Assembly (NCBI RefSeq): GCF_030012985.1
Contig: NZ_CP120233.1
Span: 4,149,001 to 4,213,000, forward strand
Origin: Microbulbifer sp. VAAF005
Lineage (GTDB): Bacteria > Pseudomonadota > Gammaproteobacteria > Pseudomonadales > Cellvibrionaceae
DNA: 64,000 nt
Direction of reading: 5' to 3'
Part shown: positions 28,445 through 38,475 of the stretch, in pieces
Numbering within the stretch: position 1 is the stretch's first letter
Layout: the number at the start of each line of letters is the position of its first letter
Position numbers and translations under genes: made by a program
The notes under the pieces: model-generated
What the model saw: only the letters and a program-made list of their open reading frames with translations
Databases searched by the model: none
What the model was told of the DNA's origin: nothing

Positions 28445-29836
28445 TTACACTTCTGCGGCAGCGCTGCGGCGACTCTTCTTGCGGGGGATACCCAGCTTTT
28501 GGCGGCGTTCCCACAGGCATTTGCGGCTGACGCCGAGCTTCTTGGCCAGGTCCGTCTCACTCATGGTGTCCTGGTGTTCAATAACAAAGCGGGCGAAGTA
28601 GTCCTCCAGGGACAGGTCCTCGCGGGGGTCGGTGTGCAGACTGCGGGGGCGAGGGATGCCATCGGCTTCTTCGATCGGTACCAGGTCCAGATCGATGTCC
28701 AGGGTTTTGTGGTCGATTTCACGGCTGTTCTTATCCGTCAGGATCACAGCGCGCTGAATGGCGTTTTCGAGTTCGCGCACGTTACCGGGCCAAGTGTAGG
28801 TGGTAACAGCCTGGATGGCTTCCGGTGACAAGCGCAATAAAGGACGCTCGATCTTGGTGCAGAACTTTTCCAACAGGTGCTCTGCCAGTGCTAGGACGTC
28901 TCTGCCTCGCTCGCGCAAGGGGGCAAGCGTCATTTGCACCACATTGATGCGGTAGTAGAGGTCTTCCCGGAATTTACGCTCCGCTGACAGCTGGCGCAGG
29001 TTGCGGTGGGTGGCTGTTACCAGGCGCACATCCACTTTGCGGGATTCGATCGAGCCAATTGGCCGCACTTCGCCCTCTTGCAATACACGCAGCAGGCGGG
29101 CCTGTGCCTCCAGGGGCAGCTCACCGATTTCGTCGAGGAACAGGGTTCCTCCGTCGGCTGCCGCTACCAGTCCCTCCCGGGAACTCTGGGCACCGGTAAA
29201 TGCACCTTTCTCGTAGCCGAACAGCTCAGATTCAATCAGTGTGTCGGGAATCGCGGCACAGTTGACGGAGATCAGGGGTTTGTTGGCCCGGCGGCTCTCC
29301 TCGTGAATAGCCCGGGCAACCAGTTCCTTACCGGTACCGGTTTCACCGTGCACCAGGACGGTGGCGTCTGTGGGGGCAACTTTATGGATGCGACCGTAGA
29401 GCTCCCTCATCACTGGGCTGCTGCCAATCATGCCGGCAATAGTGCCGGTATTTTCTTTCTCGTTGACGGGCTGGGCGCGATTCTGCTCCGCTTTGCCTAT
29501 GACCCGGCGGACGGTTGCGAGCATTTCGTCGTGATCAAAGGGCTTGGCGATATAGTCGGCGGCCCCCATACGCATGGAGTCCACCGCAGAGCGGAGGCTG
29601 GCGTAACTGGTCATGATCAGTACCGGAATATCACCGGCGTGCTTGAGCAGGTCGGTGCCCGGTGCGCCAGGCAGGCGCAGATCGGAGATAACCAGGTCAA
29701 CTTCATTGAGGCGGTACTTGGTGAGCGCCTCCTTTACCGAACCCGCTTCACTGATTTTGTAGCGGTGCCGCTCTAAAAGCTTGCGCAGCGCCGTTCGGAT
29801 AATGGCTTCATCTTCGACGATGAGGATGTGGCTCAT
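28445..29836 (-). CDS. cbrB: NtrC-family response regulator CbrB
   Basis: The 463-residue sigma-54 activator has a receiver domain (ILIVEDEA, phosphoacceptor Asp in VISDLRLPG, residue ~54; Lys in IAKPFD), an AAA+ domain with Walker A GETGTGKE and the sigma-54-contacting GAFTGA loop, and a C-terminal Fis-type helix-turn-helix ([22 protein letters not shown]). Identity as CbrB rests on the neighbours: cbrA-like sensor upstream, pcnB-folK downstream. CbrB activates crcZ and amino-acid and alternative carbon-use genes. Confidence 0.92.
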   Translation of the reverse strand: MSHILIVEDEAIIRTALRKLLERHRYKISEAGSVKEALTKYRLNEVDLVISDLRLPGAPGTDLLKHAGDIPVLIMTSYASLRSAVDSMRMGAADYIAKPFDHDEMLATVRRVIGKAEQNRAQPVNEKENTGTIAGMIGSSPVMRELYGRIHKVAPTDATVLVHGETGTGKELVARAIHEESRRANKPLISVNCAAIPDTLIESELFGYEKGAFTGAQSSREGLVAAADGGTLFLDEIGELPLEAQARLLRVLQEGEVRPIGSIESRKVDVRLVTATHRNLRQLSAERKFREDLYYRINVVQMTLAPLRERGRDVLALAEHLLEKFCTKIERPLLRLSPEAIQAVTTYTWPGNVRELENAIQRAVILTDKNSREIDHKTLDIDLDLVPIEEADGIPRPRSLHTDPREDLSLEDYFARFVIEHQDTMSETDLAKKLGVSRKCLWERRQKLGIPRKKSRRSAAAEV

Positions 29837-29965
29837 ATGTTACGCCTGGTTACAAAATGCTCAGTAAGCGCCTAGTTTTACCCGGGCGCCGTTTCGATGC
29901 AACTCAAAAACGGTTAATCGGGTTGTTTTTGCACAAATAATGATCGATTTGGGTGTCCAGCCATC

Positions 29966-32929
29966 TCAGTCTCCAAGGGGGAGTTGCACAATAAAGCGGG
30001 CGCCAGTCCCGGTTTCCGGATTTGCGGGACTGACCAATTCCAGCTGGCCGCCGTGCTCCTCGACAATGCTGTAAACCATTGCCAGCCCCAGCCCCGTACC
30101 TTCGCCGGGCTCTTTCGTTGTGAAGAAGGGCTCCAGAATCCGTTCACGATGCTGAGCTGAAATTCCCGGTCCGCTGTCGGTGACAGAGACACAGGCGCTG
30201 CCGCTCTTGCGATAGCCCTCGATTACAATCTGGCCGCCATCGGGGCTGGCATCGCGGGCATTGCTGAGCAGGTTGATAAACACCTGGATCAGGCGCTGGT
30301 TGTCTCCCGGGGCGATCAAGTCTTCGGGTACCCGGTTCTCAAACTGGACCTCGGTCTTATCCCGTTGCAGGGACAGCAGGTTGACCGCCTCCTGTACACA
30401 GGCATAGAGGTCCACTGGGGCCCGCTCGCTGTCTTCCTGGTTGCCGCTGTGAGAGAAGTTGACCAGGGAGTGGACGATACGGCTGATGCGCTGGGTCTGG
30501 CTCAAGATCTGGTCGGCGGTTTCCAGGACTTCCGGATTGTCACAGTCGTACTGGAGGTTTTGCGCCAGGCAGGCGATTCCCGTTACCGGGTTACCCACTT
30601 CGTGGGCTACGCCGGCGGCCAGGCGACCCACAGAGGCCAGGCGCTCGCTGTGGATAAGTTCCTGTTCCAAGACCTGTGTTTCGGTAATGTCCTCCAGCAA
30701 CAACATTTGTGCATCGCCGCGCTCGTCGCGGGAGCGGTCGCTGCGGCTGCGTTTTTGCCGCGCCTTGTGCAGGTTGAGCCAGTGGCTATTGCCGTCGAGG
30801 CTCACCTGTTGCTTAAAGCGGCTGGCATCGGTGGATAGGGCAAATTCCCCCAGCAGGCTGCGCCAGGGTTCTGCCAAGTATTCCAATTTCGAGCCGATTA
30901 CCTCGCTGGCACTGATACCGGTGAGGTCCTGCATGGCGTAGTTCCACAGCAGGACTTCTCCGTCGCGCCCCAGGGAGCAAGCGGCCATCGGTAGCTCTTC
31001 CAGCATTTGACGGTGATACAGGCGCAGGTTATTGAGTTCTGCGGCCAGGCCGGTGAGCTGGTGCTTATAACGGCCCAATCGGGTCTCGATCAGGTGAATA
31101 TCCTTGTTCGCCGGCTGATCGCTGTTCTGAAACGGGAAGTGCCGATCGATAATTTGCACCGCCAGAACCCGCCCCAGCAGGCCGGAAAGATTGGACTCCA
31201 GCTTGTTGCGCAGTTGGCGCAGGGCGTAGGGGCGGCGCTCGTTGTCCGGCAGATTGAGGGCGGCGAGGGCGCGTTTAACTTCTTTATTCGCCGTAGCGGC
31301 CCCGAGGCTTTCAGCCAAGCGCAGGCGAAAATCTGCGGCGGATTCCACATCCAGTCCCAGGCGTAGAGCCTGGGCGATGGTGTCGTCGCTACACAGGTCA
31401 GCGGCGTACTGCTCCAGGCTGCTGGTGCGGGTGAATAGAGACAGACTGACAAATAACAGGACATTGACCCCCAGTGACAGGGTGGTGATCTGTGTCCAGA
31501 TAGACATTCCCAGGGGAATTTGGAGGGAGGTGCCGGGCAGGGTGATGCCGGTAATCCCAAAAATTGACGGAATTAACAGGCCGCCCCCCCAAAGCAACAT
31601 GCCCGCCAGCAGGCCACCGACAAATCCGCGTCGATTACCTCGCGGCCAGTGGATTACAGCAAAAATCCCCGGCAGAAATTGGAGTGATCCGATAAATGCC
31701 AGCAGGGCCAGGTCCGACAGGGAGAGTCGGTTGTTGAGTAACAGGTAAAAGGCAAAGCCGGCAATAAATAGAGCGGCGATCAGCGCGCGGCGCAACCACA
31801 CCAGCTGCCGGTACATATTGTCCTCAGAGTGCCAGCGGGTGCCGGGCAGCAGCCAGTGGTTCATCACCATGGTGGCGAGGGCCAGGGTGATCATAATCAG
31901 TGCGCCAGTGGCTGCCGACAGGCCGCCGATAAAGGCCAGGGTGGTGAGCAGTGCCGAGCCACTGGCGCGGGGAACCGCCAGGGAGAAGTACTGCACCGGG
32001 CCGGCCACATCCAGGGCAAAGCCCGCCCACATGATGGGGAAGATAGGCAGGGCCATCAGCAGCAGGAACAGGGGGAAGCCCCAGCTGGCGGTGCGCATTG
32101 CCTGTCCGGTGGGGCGCTCGGCAATACTCAGGTAAAAAATATGTGGCATAGCCACGGCAGTGGCGATAAACACCAGTAGCAGGGTGTGGGATGAGCCCTG
32201 CTTGATGGGGGTGTAGAGCAGCTGGTGCATATCGGGGTTCTCCAGCAGCCACTCATCCAGGCCGGAAAATCCACCGAAGACGCCGTAAATGGCATAGCCG
32301 CCCACCGCGGTTAGCGCCACCAGTTTTACCAGGGACTCCAGGGCCATGGCACTGGCCAGGCCCTCGCCACGCTCGCGGGTGGCGCCGTACATACTGGTGA
32401 ATACCGCTAGCAGTACGCAGTAAAAAAATGCGATTAGGTTTTTGCTCGATACACCGCTGTCCGGCAGTGCCAGGGCAGCCACACTATCCCGCGATAAAAG
32501 GGCCAGGGTCTCAGATACTGCCTGGATTTGCAGGGCGATCAGGGGGAGCAGCGCCAACAGCATAAACAGGGTGGCGAGAGTCCCCGCCTGGCGGCTGTGA
32601 TAGCGGAACACCAGAAGATCTGCCGGGGAGTACAGCTGGTAGCGCTGTGCCAGGCGCGCCAGTGGTTCCAGGGCTACTGGCGCAAACAGGAACATGGCGC
32701 CGGTGCCCAGATAGTAGGCGAGCACTCCGTAACCATACTGCCAGGCCAGGTCGACGATACCGTAGAAGGTCCAGGCCGATAATGATACGCCCAGGGAGAG
32801 CACATAAACCAGTGGATGGCGCACCCAGCGGGAAGGCAGCCAGCCCTTGGAGGTGGCGAAGGCGACAAAAAACAGGGTGGCGATATAGGCCACTCCCACC
32901 AGGGCAATGTGGGCAATATCAAAGCTCAT
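29966..32929 (-). CDS. cbrA: Symporter-fused sensor histidine kinase CbrA
   Basis: The 987-residue membrane sensor has a sodium/solute-symporter-like region with about 13 transmembrane segments (1-~500), a linker and PAS domain (~620-720), then a HisKA domain with the phosphorylated His in VAHEVGNPVTGIA (~775) and a HATPase domain with N (FINLLSNARDA), DSGPGIS and GTGLGLAMVYSIV boxes. Length and layout match CbrA (about 983). Its start overlaps the cbrX stop by 11 bases, implying coupled translation. A seven-C run at 31584-31590 is intact in this gene. Confidence 0.93.
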   Translation of the reverse strand: MSFDIAHIALVGVAYIATLFFVAFATSKGWLPSRWVRHPLVYVLSLGVSLSAWTFYGIVDLAWQYGYGVLAYYLGTGAMFLFAPVALEPLARLAQRYQLYSPADLLVFRYHSRQAGTLATLFMLLALLPLIALQIQAVSETLALLSRDSVAALALPDSGVSSKNLIAFFYCVLLAVFTSMYGATRERGEGLASAMALESLVKLVALTAVGGYAIYGVFGGFSGLDEWLLENPDMHQLLYTPIKQGSSHTLLLVFIATAVAMPHIFYLSIAERPTGQAMRTASWGFPLFLLLMALPIFPIMWAGFALDVAGPVQYFSLAVPRASGSALLTTLAFIGGLSAATGALIMITLALATMVMNHWLLPGTRWHSEDNMYRQLVWLRRALIAALFIAGFAFYLLLNNRLSLSDLALLAFIGSLQFLPGIFAVIHWPRGNRRGFVGGLLAGMLLWGGGLLIPSIFGITGITLPGTSLQIPLGMSIWTQITTLSLGVNVLLFVSLSLFTRTSSLEQYAADLCSDDTIAQALRLGLDVESAADFRLRLAESLGAATANKEVKRALAALNLPDNERRPYALRQLRNKLESNLSGLLGRVLAVQIIDRHFPFQNSDQPANKDIHLIETRLGRYKHQLTGLAAELNNLRLYHRQMLEELPMAACSLGRDGEVLLWNYAMQDLTGISASEVIGSKLEYLAEPWRSLLGEFALSTDASRFKQQVSLDGNSHWLNLHKARQKRSRSDRSRDERGDAQMLLLEDITETQVLEQELIHSERLASVGRLAAGVAHEVGNPVTGIACLAQNLQYDCDNPEVLETADQILSQTQRISRIVHSLVNFSHSGNQEDSERAPVDLYACVQEAVNLLSLQRDKTEVQFENRVPEDLIAPGDNQRLIQVFINLLSNARDASPDGGQIVIEGYRKSGSACVSVTDSGPGISAQHRERILEPFFTTKEPGEGTGLGLAMVYSIVEEHGGQLELVSPANPETGTGARFIVQLPLGD

Positions 32930-33095
32930 TCGATTTGCGCCTCCACTGGATAAAAATCGCCAGTAGGATCAGCACGAACCAGAGGATAAAAGGCCGGTAC
33001 CAGGCGCCGACGGGATTGATCATCCAGGTAAAGATGGTGGGGGAGAATACATAACCCACCAGCACCAGCAGAATTAATAGTGTGCGGTTACTCAT
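32919..33095 (-). CDS. cbrX: Small membrane protein CbrX
   Basis: This 58-residue protein is almost entirely two hydrophobic segments (TLLILLVLVGYVF and PFILWFVLILLAIFI) with a basic tail RRKSNEL. A small open frame called cbrX precedes cbrA in Pseudomonas and is translationally coupled to it; here the stop of the small gene lies inside the cbrA start region. The internal ATG at 33095 fits better than the upstream open frame to 33158. Its function is unclear in any organism. Confidence 0.75.
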   Translation of the reverse strand: MSNRTLLILLVLVGYVFSPTIFTWMINPVGAWYRPFILWFVLILLAIFIQWRRKSNEL

Positions 33096-33237
33096 AGATC
33101 GCCTTGAAAACCCGCTAGAGAAATTTGTTGCCCGCGCACTGTACCGGTGAGAAGTCATCCCTGTGTAATCGTCAACGCGGGTTATCAGCCGGACCCTTAA
33201 GGGCGGCTGGCGCGGAAATGGTAAGTGCAGCTTGGAA

Positions 33238-34161
33238 TCAGTGCAATTGGCGGTTGCGCATATCTATCTGGTGGCGGCGCCAGCGCGCGGTAGCCCACTT
33301 GAGAATATGCTCGGGGGATTCTGTTAGGGCAGTGTTTGGCAGTTTGAAGCCGAGGAACTGTAAAGCCTTACAGAGGTTATCGGAAGCCATGTTGTCGTCG
33401 ATAGCCGGCGCGTGATTTTGTTTGCTGAGTTTTTGCCTGTCGTCAGGGCCCATCACCAGCGGCAGATGGCCGAACTGGGGCGGGGTGGCGCCGAGGATTT
33501 TATACAAGCGCTGTTGTGCACCGGTGGTATCCAATAGGTCTGAGCCGCGCACCACCTGGTTGATCTGTTGATCGATATCGTCGACAACGACTGCCAGTTG
33601 GTAGGCATAGAGGCCGTCGCGGCGCTTGAGAATGGTGTCTTCGCGGATTAGCTGCCGCTGCTCTCCGTGCCAAATATCCACAAAGCCTTCCTTGCCGCCT
33701 GCGCATTGTAATCGCAGCGCTGAGGGTTCGCTCACATCGTATTTAAGGCGACAGAAGTCGTTCGCATGCCCACCATTTTTCTTAATCTGGCTGCGTGAGC
33801 AGTCGCAGGGGTAAATCAGTTGCCGTTGGCGCAGTGTGGACAGGGTTTCCTCGTAGAGTGCGTAGCGTTTGCTCTGCCATTCGACGGGGCCGTGCCAGTG
33901 CAGTCCGTGGGCTTCCAGGGATTTCAGAATGCGGGTTGCCGCGCCGGGCTCTTCCCGGGGAGGGTCGAGGTCTTCCATGCGCAGGAGCCAGTGTCCGCCA
34001 TGGGCGAGGGCGTCGAGGTAGCTGCCGACGGCGCACACCAGTGAGCCGAAGTGGAGCGGTCCACTCGGGGAGGGTGCGAAGCGACCAATATAGGGAGTTG
34101 TGCTGTTCAAAATGAATAGGGGCGATACATTGATCGCCCCCTCCGAGCAGGGCGATCGCAA
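33238..34161 (-). CDS. gluQ: Glutamyl-Q tRNA(Asp) synthetase
   Basis: This is a truncated glutamyl-tRNA synthetase paralogue of about 300 residues that glutamylates queuosine in tRNA-Asp. The HIGH-type motif is in GRFAPSPSGPLHFGSL, a zinc site in CDCSRSQ and CRLKY, and the KMSKS-type motif is DDRQKLSKQNH. No tRNA anticodon-binding domain follows, as expected. The start is uncertain: the open frame begins at a TTG at 34161 and conserved sequence starts about 25 residues later. It lies between dksA and cbrX, the Pseudomonas arrangement. Confidence 0.9.
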   Translation of the reverse strand: MRSPCSEGAINVSPLFILNSTTPYIGRFAPSPSGPLHFGSLVCAVGSYLDALAHGGHWLLRMEDLDPPREEPGAATRILKSLEAHGLHWHGPVEWQSKRYALYEETLSTLRQRQLIYPCDCSRSQIKKNGGHANDFCRLKYDVSEPSALRLQCAGGKEGFVDIWHGEQRQLIREDTILKRRDGLYAYQLAVVVDDIDQQINQVVRGSDLLDTTGAQQRLYKILGATPPQFGHLPLVMGPDDRQKLSKQNHAPAIDDNMASDNLCKALQFLGFKLPNTALTESPEHILKWATARWRRHQIDMRNRQLH

Positions 34162-34190
34162 GCGAACGCCGTGTCGCTATCGGTTGTGGA

Positions 34191-34628
34191 TCAGCCGGAG
34201 ATCTGCCGTTCCTTGATTTCCGCGAGGGTTTTGCAGTCCACGCACAGAGTGGCGGTTGGACGGGCTTCCAGGCGGCGAATGCCGATGTCGACACCACAGG
34301 CTTCGCAGAAACCGTAGTCATCCTGGTCGATAAGCTCCAGGGTGGCATCGATCTTCTTGATCAGCTTGCGCTCGCGATCGCGGGTGCGCAATTCCAGGCT
34401 AAATTCTTCTTCCTGGCTGGCGCGGTCTGCGGGATCGGGGAAGTTTGCGGCCTCGTCTTTCATGTGGGAAACGGTGCGGTCCACTTCCGCCATCAGCTCG
34501 GCCTTCCAGGCCAACAGCAAGTTGCGGAAATGCTCCTGCTGCTTCTCATTCATGTACTCTTCGCCCTGCGTCTCCTTGTAGGGCTCAAAGCCGTGCAGAG
34601 ATTCGGTGCTCGCAGCAGTTTTGGGCAT
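34191..34628 (-). CDS. dksA: RNA polymerase-binding transcription factor DksA
   Basis: This 145-residue ppGpp cofactor inserts a coiled coil into the RNA polymerase secondary channel. The coiled coil spans about residues 30-105, with DPADRASQEEE at its tip, and the zinc finger is CEAC-CVDC near residues 110-132. It regulates stable-RNA promoters such as the one at 8153. It starts the dksA-gluQ-cbrXAB run. Confidence 0.96.
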   Translation of the reverse strand: MPKTAASTESLHGFEPYKETQGEEYMNEKQQEHFRNLLLAWKAELMAEVDRTVSHMKDEAANFPDPADRASQEEEFSLELRTRDRERKLIKKIDATLELIDQDDYGFCEACGVDIGIRRLEARPTATLCVDCKTLAEIKERQISG

Positions 34629-34886
34629 AGTCGTTGCCTCTCTTTCTATACGGGCCCCCCTTTATGGGGGCGATACCACCAAATTCAATCTAGCCTAGAC
34701 CGGAATCTTTCTAAGTGATGCTTTTTTCACCTATCAAATTCGCTGCGATGTCAGGCTAATCCTGTTCTCGGTACCGATACCCCTGGCGACCGAGAGCGAG
34801 GAAGCTATCAAATCTGCGCGATTCGCGCCACAAATAGTTGTCTGCTATTTTGTGGCGCCTGAAATTACAGCCAAGTGGTCCAGCCC

Positions 34887-35587
34887 GTGAAATTTACCCC
34901 TCCGTTGCAAAAGGCAACACTTTTGCGCCGATACAAGCGCTTTCTCGCCGATGTGGAATCTGCCAGTGGCGACGTGTTTACCATCCACTGCCCAAATACG
35001 GGGTCTATGAAGAATTGTTGGGTGGAGGGGGAGACTGCTGGTACTCCGATTCTGGCAACCCCAAGCGCAAGTATCATCACACTCTGGAAATCTGTACGAC
35101 CCCGGATGGAGCCCTGGCAGGGGTGAACACAGGCCGCGCCAATGCTCTGGTTGAAGAGGCCATTCTGTCTGGCGTAGTCAGCGAGTTACAGGGCTATGAA
35201 TCCCTGCGCAGGGAAGTGCGCTACGGCGAGGAAAACAGCCGTATCGATCTGTTGTTGTCCGGCGCTGATGGGGACTGCTACGTGGAAGTGAAAAATGTGA
35301 CCCTGGCAGATGGGGCACGGGGTTACTTCCCCGATGCGGTAAGTACCCGGGGCGCCAAGCACCTGCGCGAACTGCAAAAGCTGGCTGAGAGCGGTGTGCG
35401 GGCGGTACTTTTTTACTGCGTCCAACACAGCGGTATTGAGACGGTGCAGGCGGCGCGGGAAATTGATCCCGCTTATGCTGAGGCCCTGGATTCCGCTGTC
35501 GATGCCGGTGTGCAAGTGCTCGCATACCGCGCGAAGCTCGGTGCTGAAGGTGTCGAGCTGGTGGAGGCCCTGCCTTTCCTCCCGTGA
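34887..35587 (+). pseudogene. sfsA: SfsA family protein, frameshifted
   Basis: SfsA homologue (sugar fermentation stimulation protein, nuclease-like fold, role unsettled). The first frame reads [19 protein letters not shown] and [15 protein letters not shown]; the second continues [17 protein letters not shown], with YVEVKNVTLA and FPDAVSTRGAKHL further on. One extra G in the five-G run at 35027-35031 joins them and gives 233 residues, the normal length. The GTG at 34887 matches the family start; another GTG at 34875 is open. It is divergent from dksA. Confidence 0.82.
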
Positions 35588-35605
35588 GGGAAAGGCAGGG
35601 GGCTG

Positions 35606-35950
35606 TCAGTCGGCCAGTAATGCGTAGAGACCGTCCTGTGCATATTCCACCGGTACTGGCGTAAGGGCATCACCAGTACAGGGCCCGGCGATACACTCCC
35701 CAGATTCAATCAGGAATAGCGCGCCGTGGGAGGCGCACTGAATAAGTGCGCCATCGGGATCGAGGAACTGGTCTTCCTGCCAGTCCAGATTGATGCCCCG
35801 GTGAGGGCAGGTGTTCTTGTAGGCGTAGACCTCGCCATCTTTCATCACAGCAAACACATTGTCAGTGCCGGCGGCAGTGTCTCCGAGGGAGAACCCTTTG
35901 GATTGACCTTCGCTTAATTCGTCATAGCGACACAGGAAGTACTTCTGCAT
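35606..35950 (-). CDS. Rieske [2Fe-2S] protein
   Basis: This 114-residue stand-alone Rieske ferredoxin-like protein has cluster ligands in NTCPHRGINL (CxH, residue ~48) and IQCASHGALF (CxxH, residue ~71). There is no transmembrane or oxygenase domain, so it is probably a small soluble electron carrier or a subunit acting with a partner elsewhere. It converges with sfsA and lies 48 bases upstream of the protease gene's 3' end on the same strand. Confidence 0.85.
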   Translation of the reverse strand: MQKYFLCRYDELSEGQSKGFSLGDTAAGTDNVFAVMKDGEVYAYKNTCPHRGINLDWQEDQFLDPDGALIQCASHGALFLIESGECIAGPCTGDALTPVPVEYAQDGLYALLAD

Positions 35951-35998
35951 AGGTTATCGGCTCCCGGCCTAATTCTTGTTCAGGGCGCAAGCGCCTGC

Positions 35999-37054
35999 TT
36001 ATTCGGGTGCCGCGAGTCTAATGGACGTGTAACGAATTGTCCCGTCACGCAGTATGCCGATAGTGATTTCGTCACCGGCACTGTGCTTTTCCAGGGCATT
36101 GAGCAAATCGTCGTAGCTGCGGATCGGCTGTTGTTCTATTTCTACAATCACATCGCCCAATTCCCAGCCCCCACCCCGGGTGCGGTGGATACCGCGCAAG
36201 CCGGCTTTCTCTGCGGGGAGCCCGGGAGCGGTACGCAATACGGCAACCCCCTCAAAGCCGTAGCGGCTACTCCACTGATCTGGGGCGGATTCGATACCGA
36301 TAATCGGGCGCACCAGGCGGCCGTGATTGATCAGTTCCGGCACAATTTTTTTGACCGTATCCACTGGAATCGCAAAGCCAATACCGACACTGGCGCCACT
36401 GGGGCTGTAAATTGCGGTATTGACCCCGATTAAACGCGCCTGGGAATCCAGCAACGGGCCGCCGGAGTTACCTGGATTAATAGCCGCATCTGTTTGGATA
36501 ACATTGCGAATGGTGCGGTTGTTGGCGGCTTCAATTTCCCGCCCCAGAGCGCTGACCACCCCGGTGGTGAGAGTGGTATCCAGGCCGAACGGGTTGCCGA
36601 TAGCCAGTACTTTGCGGCCCACCGCGAGATTGCTGGAGGTGCCCACAACCAGCGGTTTTAGCAACTCCCTGGGAGCGTTAATTTTCAGAACTGCCAGATC
36701 TTTTTCCGGCGCAGACCCCACCAGCTCGGCCGGCCACTCACTGCGATCCTGCAAAGTAATAGTGATCTGCCGCGCACCCTCAATGACGTGGAAATTGGTG
36801 ACAATATGGCCCTGAGTGTCCCAGATAAATCCGCTGCCGGCGCCTTTGGGCACTGAGTGGAGGCGCAGGGTCCTGCGATCCCGCACCAGGGTTTCATTGG
36901 TGACATAGACCACCGACGGACTGGCAAAATTGAACACTTGCATGGTGTTGCGCTCGTCGTCGGTGGCAAAGGTTTCCGCCTGTGCAGATATTGCTGGCGT
37001 AAGCAGCAAAAAGACTGAGATTAAGCTGGCGCGTAGAGTTTTAAGTAGAGTCAT
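35999..37054 (-). CDS. Periplasmic trypsin-like protease with one PDZ domain (DegS/DegQ-like)
   Basis: This HtrA-family serine protease has 351 residues, with a signal peptide ending ISAQA. The catalytic triad is visible as VTNFHVIEG (His), EKDLAVLKI (Asp) and NPGNSGGPLL (Ser). A single C-terminal PDZ domain (GVAVLRTAPGLPAEKAGL) makes it closer to DegS or single-PDZ DegQ types. GGAGG lies upstream of the ATG at 37054. The sequence has no clear uncleaved membrane anchor, so DegS identity is not assured. Confidence 0.85.
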   Translation of the reverse strand: MTLLKTLRASLISVFLLLTPAISAQAETFATDDERNTMQVFNFASPSVVYVTNETLVRDRRTLRLHSVPKGAGSGFIWDTQGHIVTNFHVIEGARQITITLQDRSEWPAELVGSAPEKDLAVLKINAPRELLKPLVVGTSSNLAVGRKVLAIGNPFGLDTTLTTGVVSALGREIEAANNRTIRNVIQTDAAINPGNSGGPLLDSQARLIGVNTAIYSPSGASVGIGFAIPVDTVKKIVPELINHGRLVRPIIGIESAPDQWSSRYGFEGVAVLRTAPGLPAEKAGLRGIHRTRGGGWELGDVIVEIEQQPIRSYDDLLNALEKHSAGDEITIGILRDGTIRYTSIRLAAPE

Positions 37055-37348
37055 TAATACAATCCTCCCTTTGAACATCCGGATTGGAAGAGACGTCTGT
37101 AATTGTCGTCTTCCTTTTTGTTTGTTGCTGTTTTAAAAGTGTATCTTGTTTGCAATCGTTATGCGGTATTGGCTGTTTATTGGGGGCTGCGGGCGAGATT
37201 TAAAGCTGGGGGCTATGGATCGGAACTCACTTTGGCTGAGCGTCGCCGACTGCTGCTGAAGCAATGAAATTTCTGTGGTGGGATTAATGATGACATATGC
37301 GCTAGTTTTGTCGAACAGTACAAAACCTGTTTCGGCCTGTCAGGTTGT

Positions 37349-37420
37349 CTCGCCACAGGCCTGGTGATTAAAAAACAGTATTAGGTTCCGGGCCGTGGCT
37401 AGCTTGCCGTAATAGGGGTT
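37349..37420 (-). pseudogene. Fragment: C-terminal tail of a paralogue of the 55893-56432 gene
   Basis: The minus strand reads NPYYGKLATARNLILFFNHQ, matching NPYFGKVTTVRNLVLFFNHQ at the end of the membrane protein at 55893-56432. Only about 25 codons remain. The homology stops where an IS30-like fragment begins. Confidence 0.65.
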
Positions 37421-37421
37421 A

Positions 37422-37475
37422 GCCCCAGATCTGGCATCGTTGCTCTTCAGTCAGCTGTCGGTAGCGTTCTGTCAT
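37422..37475 (-). pseudogene. Fragment: N-terminus of an IS30-type transposase
   Basis: An ATG at 37475 opens MTERYRQLTEEQRCQIWG followed by a stop. YRQLTEEQRCQI is the typical beginning of IS30-family transposases. The rest of the element is missing; it abuts the paralogue tail, so this is a deletion scar. Confidence 0.5.
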
Positions 37476-38475
37476 CACTTAATTGCTTAGTGGAGAAGAA
37501 GCGGCAGATGTTACCTTCAGCTGACCGTTCTTTTCCAGGTCTTGGTTTCAAGGGGTAAGTGCAACCCTTGAAGCCAAGTGGGATGCATAATCTGGTTTCA
37601 ATCTTTCGCTATTGATACTGCAGCCTATATAGTAGGGAATAACCACTACCATGCCGTACTTAATATCGACAAAGAAAAAACACTGAGCTGAACTGATGGC
37701 GAGGTCATCCTTCGCTGTCAAAAAATATTCAAAACCTCCAGTTTGGGCCTGCGTTATCTTCAAAATAATATCCTTGATAACGGCGAGATAAGAAAGCTTA
37801 AAGATGTCATCGGTCTATGCTAAATCGTTTGATGTAATCCTAACTGATTTATGCTCTGCATAAACCAATGTATAACCCTCTGGACCAATAACGAAGGCAA
37901 TCGTACATATCACCTCTGGAACGATTCTCCCCTAAGGCACCACCCAACCCATTTTGAAATTGAAATCACAGTCCAAAAGATAGGCGTAAAAATAATCTTA
38001 TTGGATTTTATTAAGATTGTTTTCAAAACTGAAAATGCGTAAGGTAAAGAGATATTTATTGGTATTTTGGGATGCAACTGAATTAGCTTTCGTTAGCTAA
38101 TAAACCCTGCTCAAAACGCGCAAGAATTTATAAATGATCTATTCCCTCACCGGAGAACGGTAGCGTGACGTAAAAGTAAGTAAAAGTCGCTGGCCCAAGG
38201 TGCTACGAACACCTGGGGCCAGCTAACCAAATTGATACACTACTATCAAGATGGCTGCTATGGATGATACGCTAGAAACCCGCTTGCCTTCAATAAAGTG
38301 GAGCACATTCAGTAACTTGAGGTACTTTCCCAGGTTCTGGCAGCGTCGTGTCCGTCTTTTCTACTTTTTCGCCTACTGTTCTCGAGCCCCGCCCCGTGCG
38401 CACTCAAAACTAACCTCCCAAGCTTTCTCTGCACGGAAAGCCCAACTATGACTTATGCATCACCAGGAAAGAATT
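37476..38475. other. Intergenic region, no gene supported
   Basis: About 1 kb of AT-rich sequence lies before csrA. Several short open frames (for example 37548-37763 minus and 38251-38451 plus) lack ribosome sites and family features. It belongs to the decayed insertion region that starts near 37.3 kb. Confidence 0.45.

Noticed and set aside
34651..34672. GCCCCCCTTTATGGGGGC hairpin upstream of dksA as a terminator
   Set aside because: No T tract follows on either strand; probably a promoter-region palindrome.
38251..38451. 66-codon frame just before csrA
   Set aside because: No ribosome site, no family, composition like intergenic DNA.
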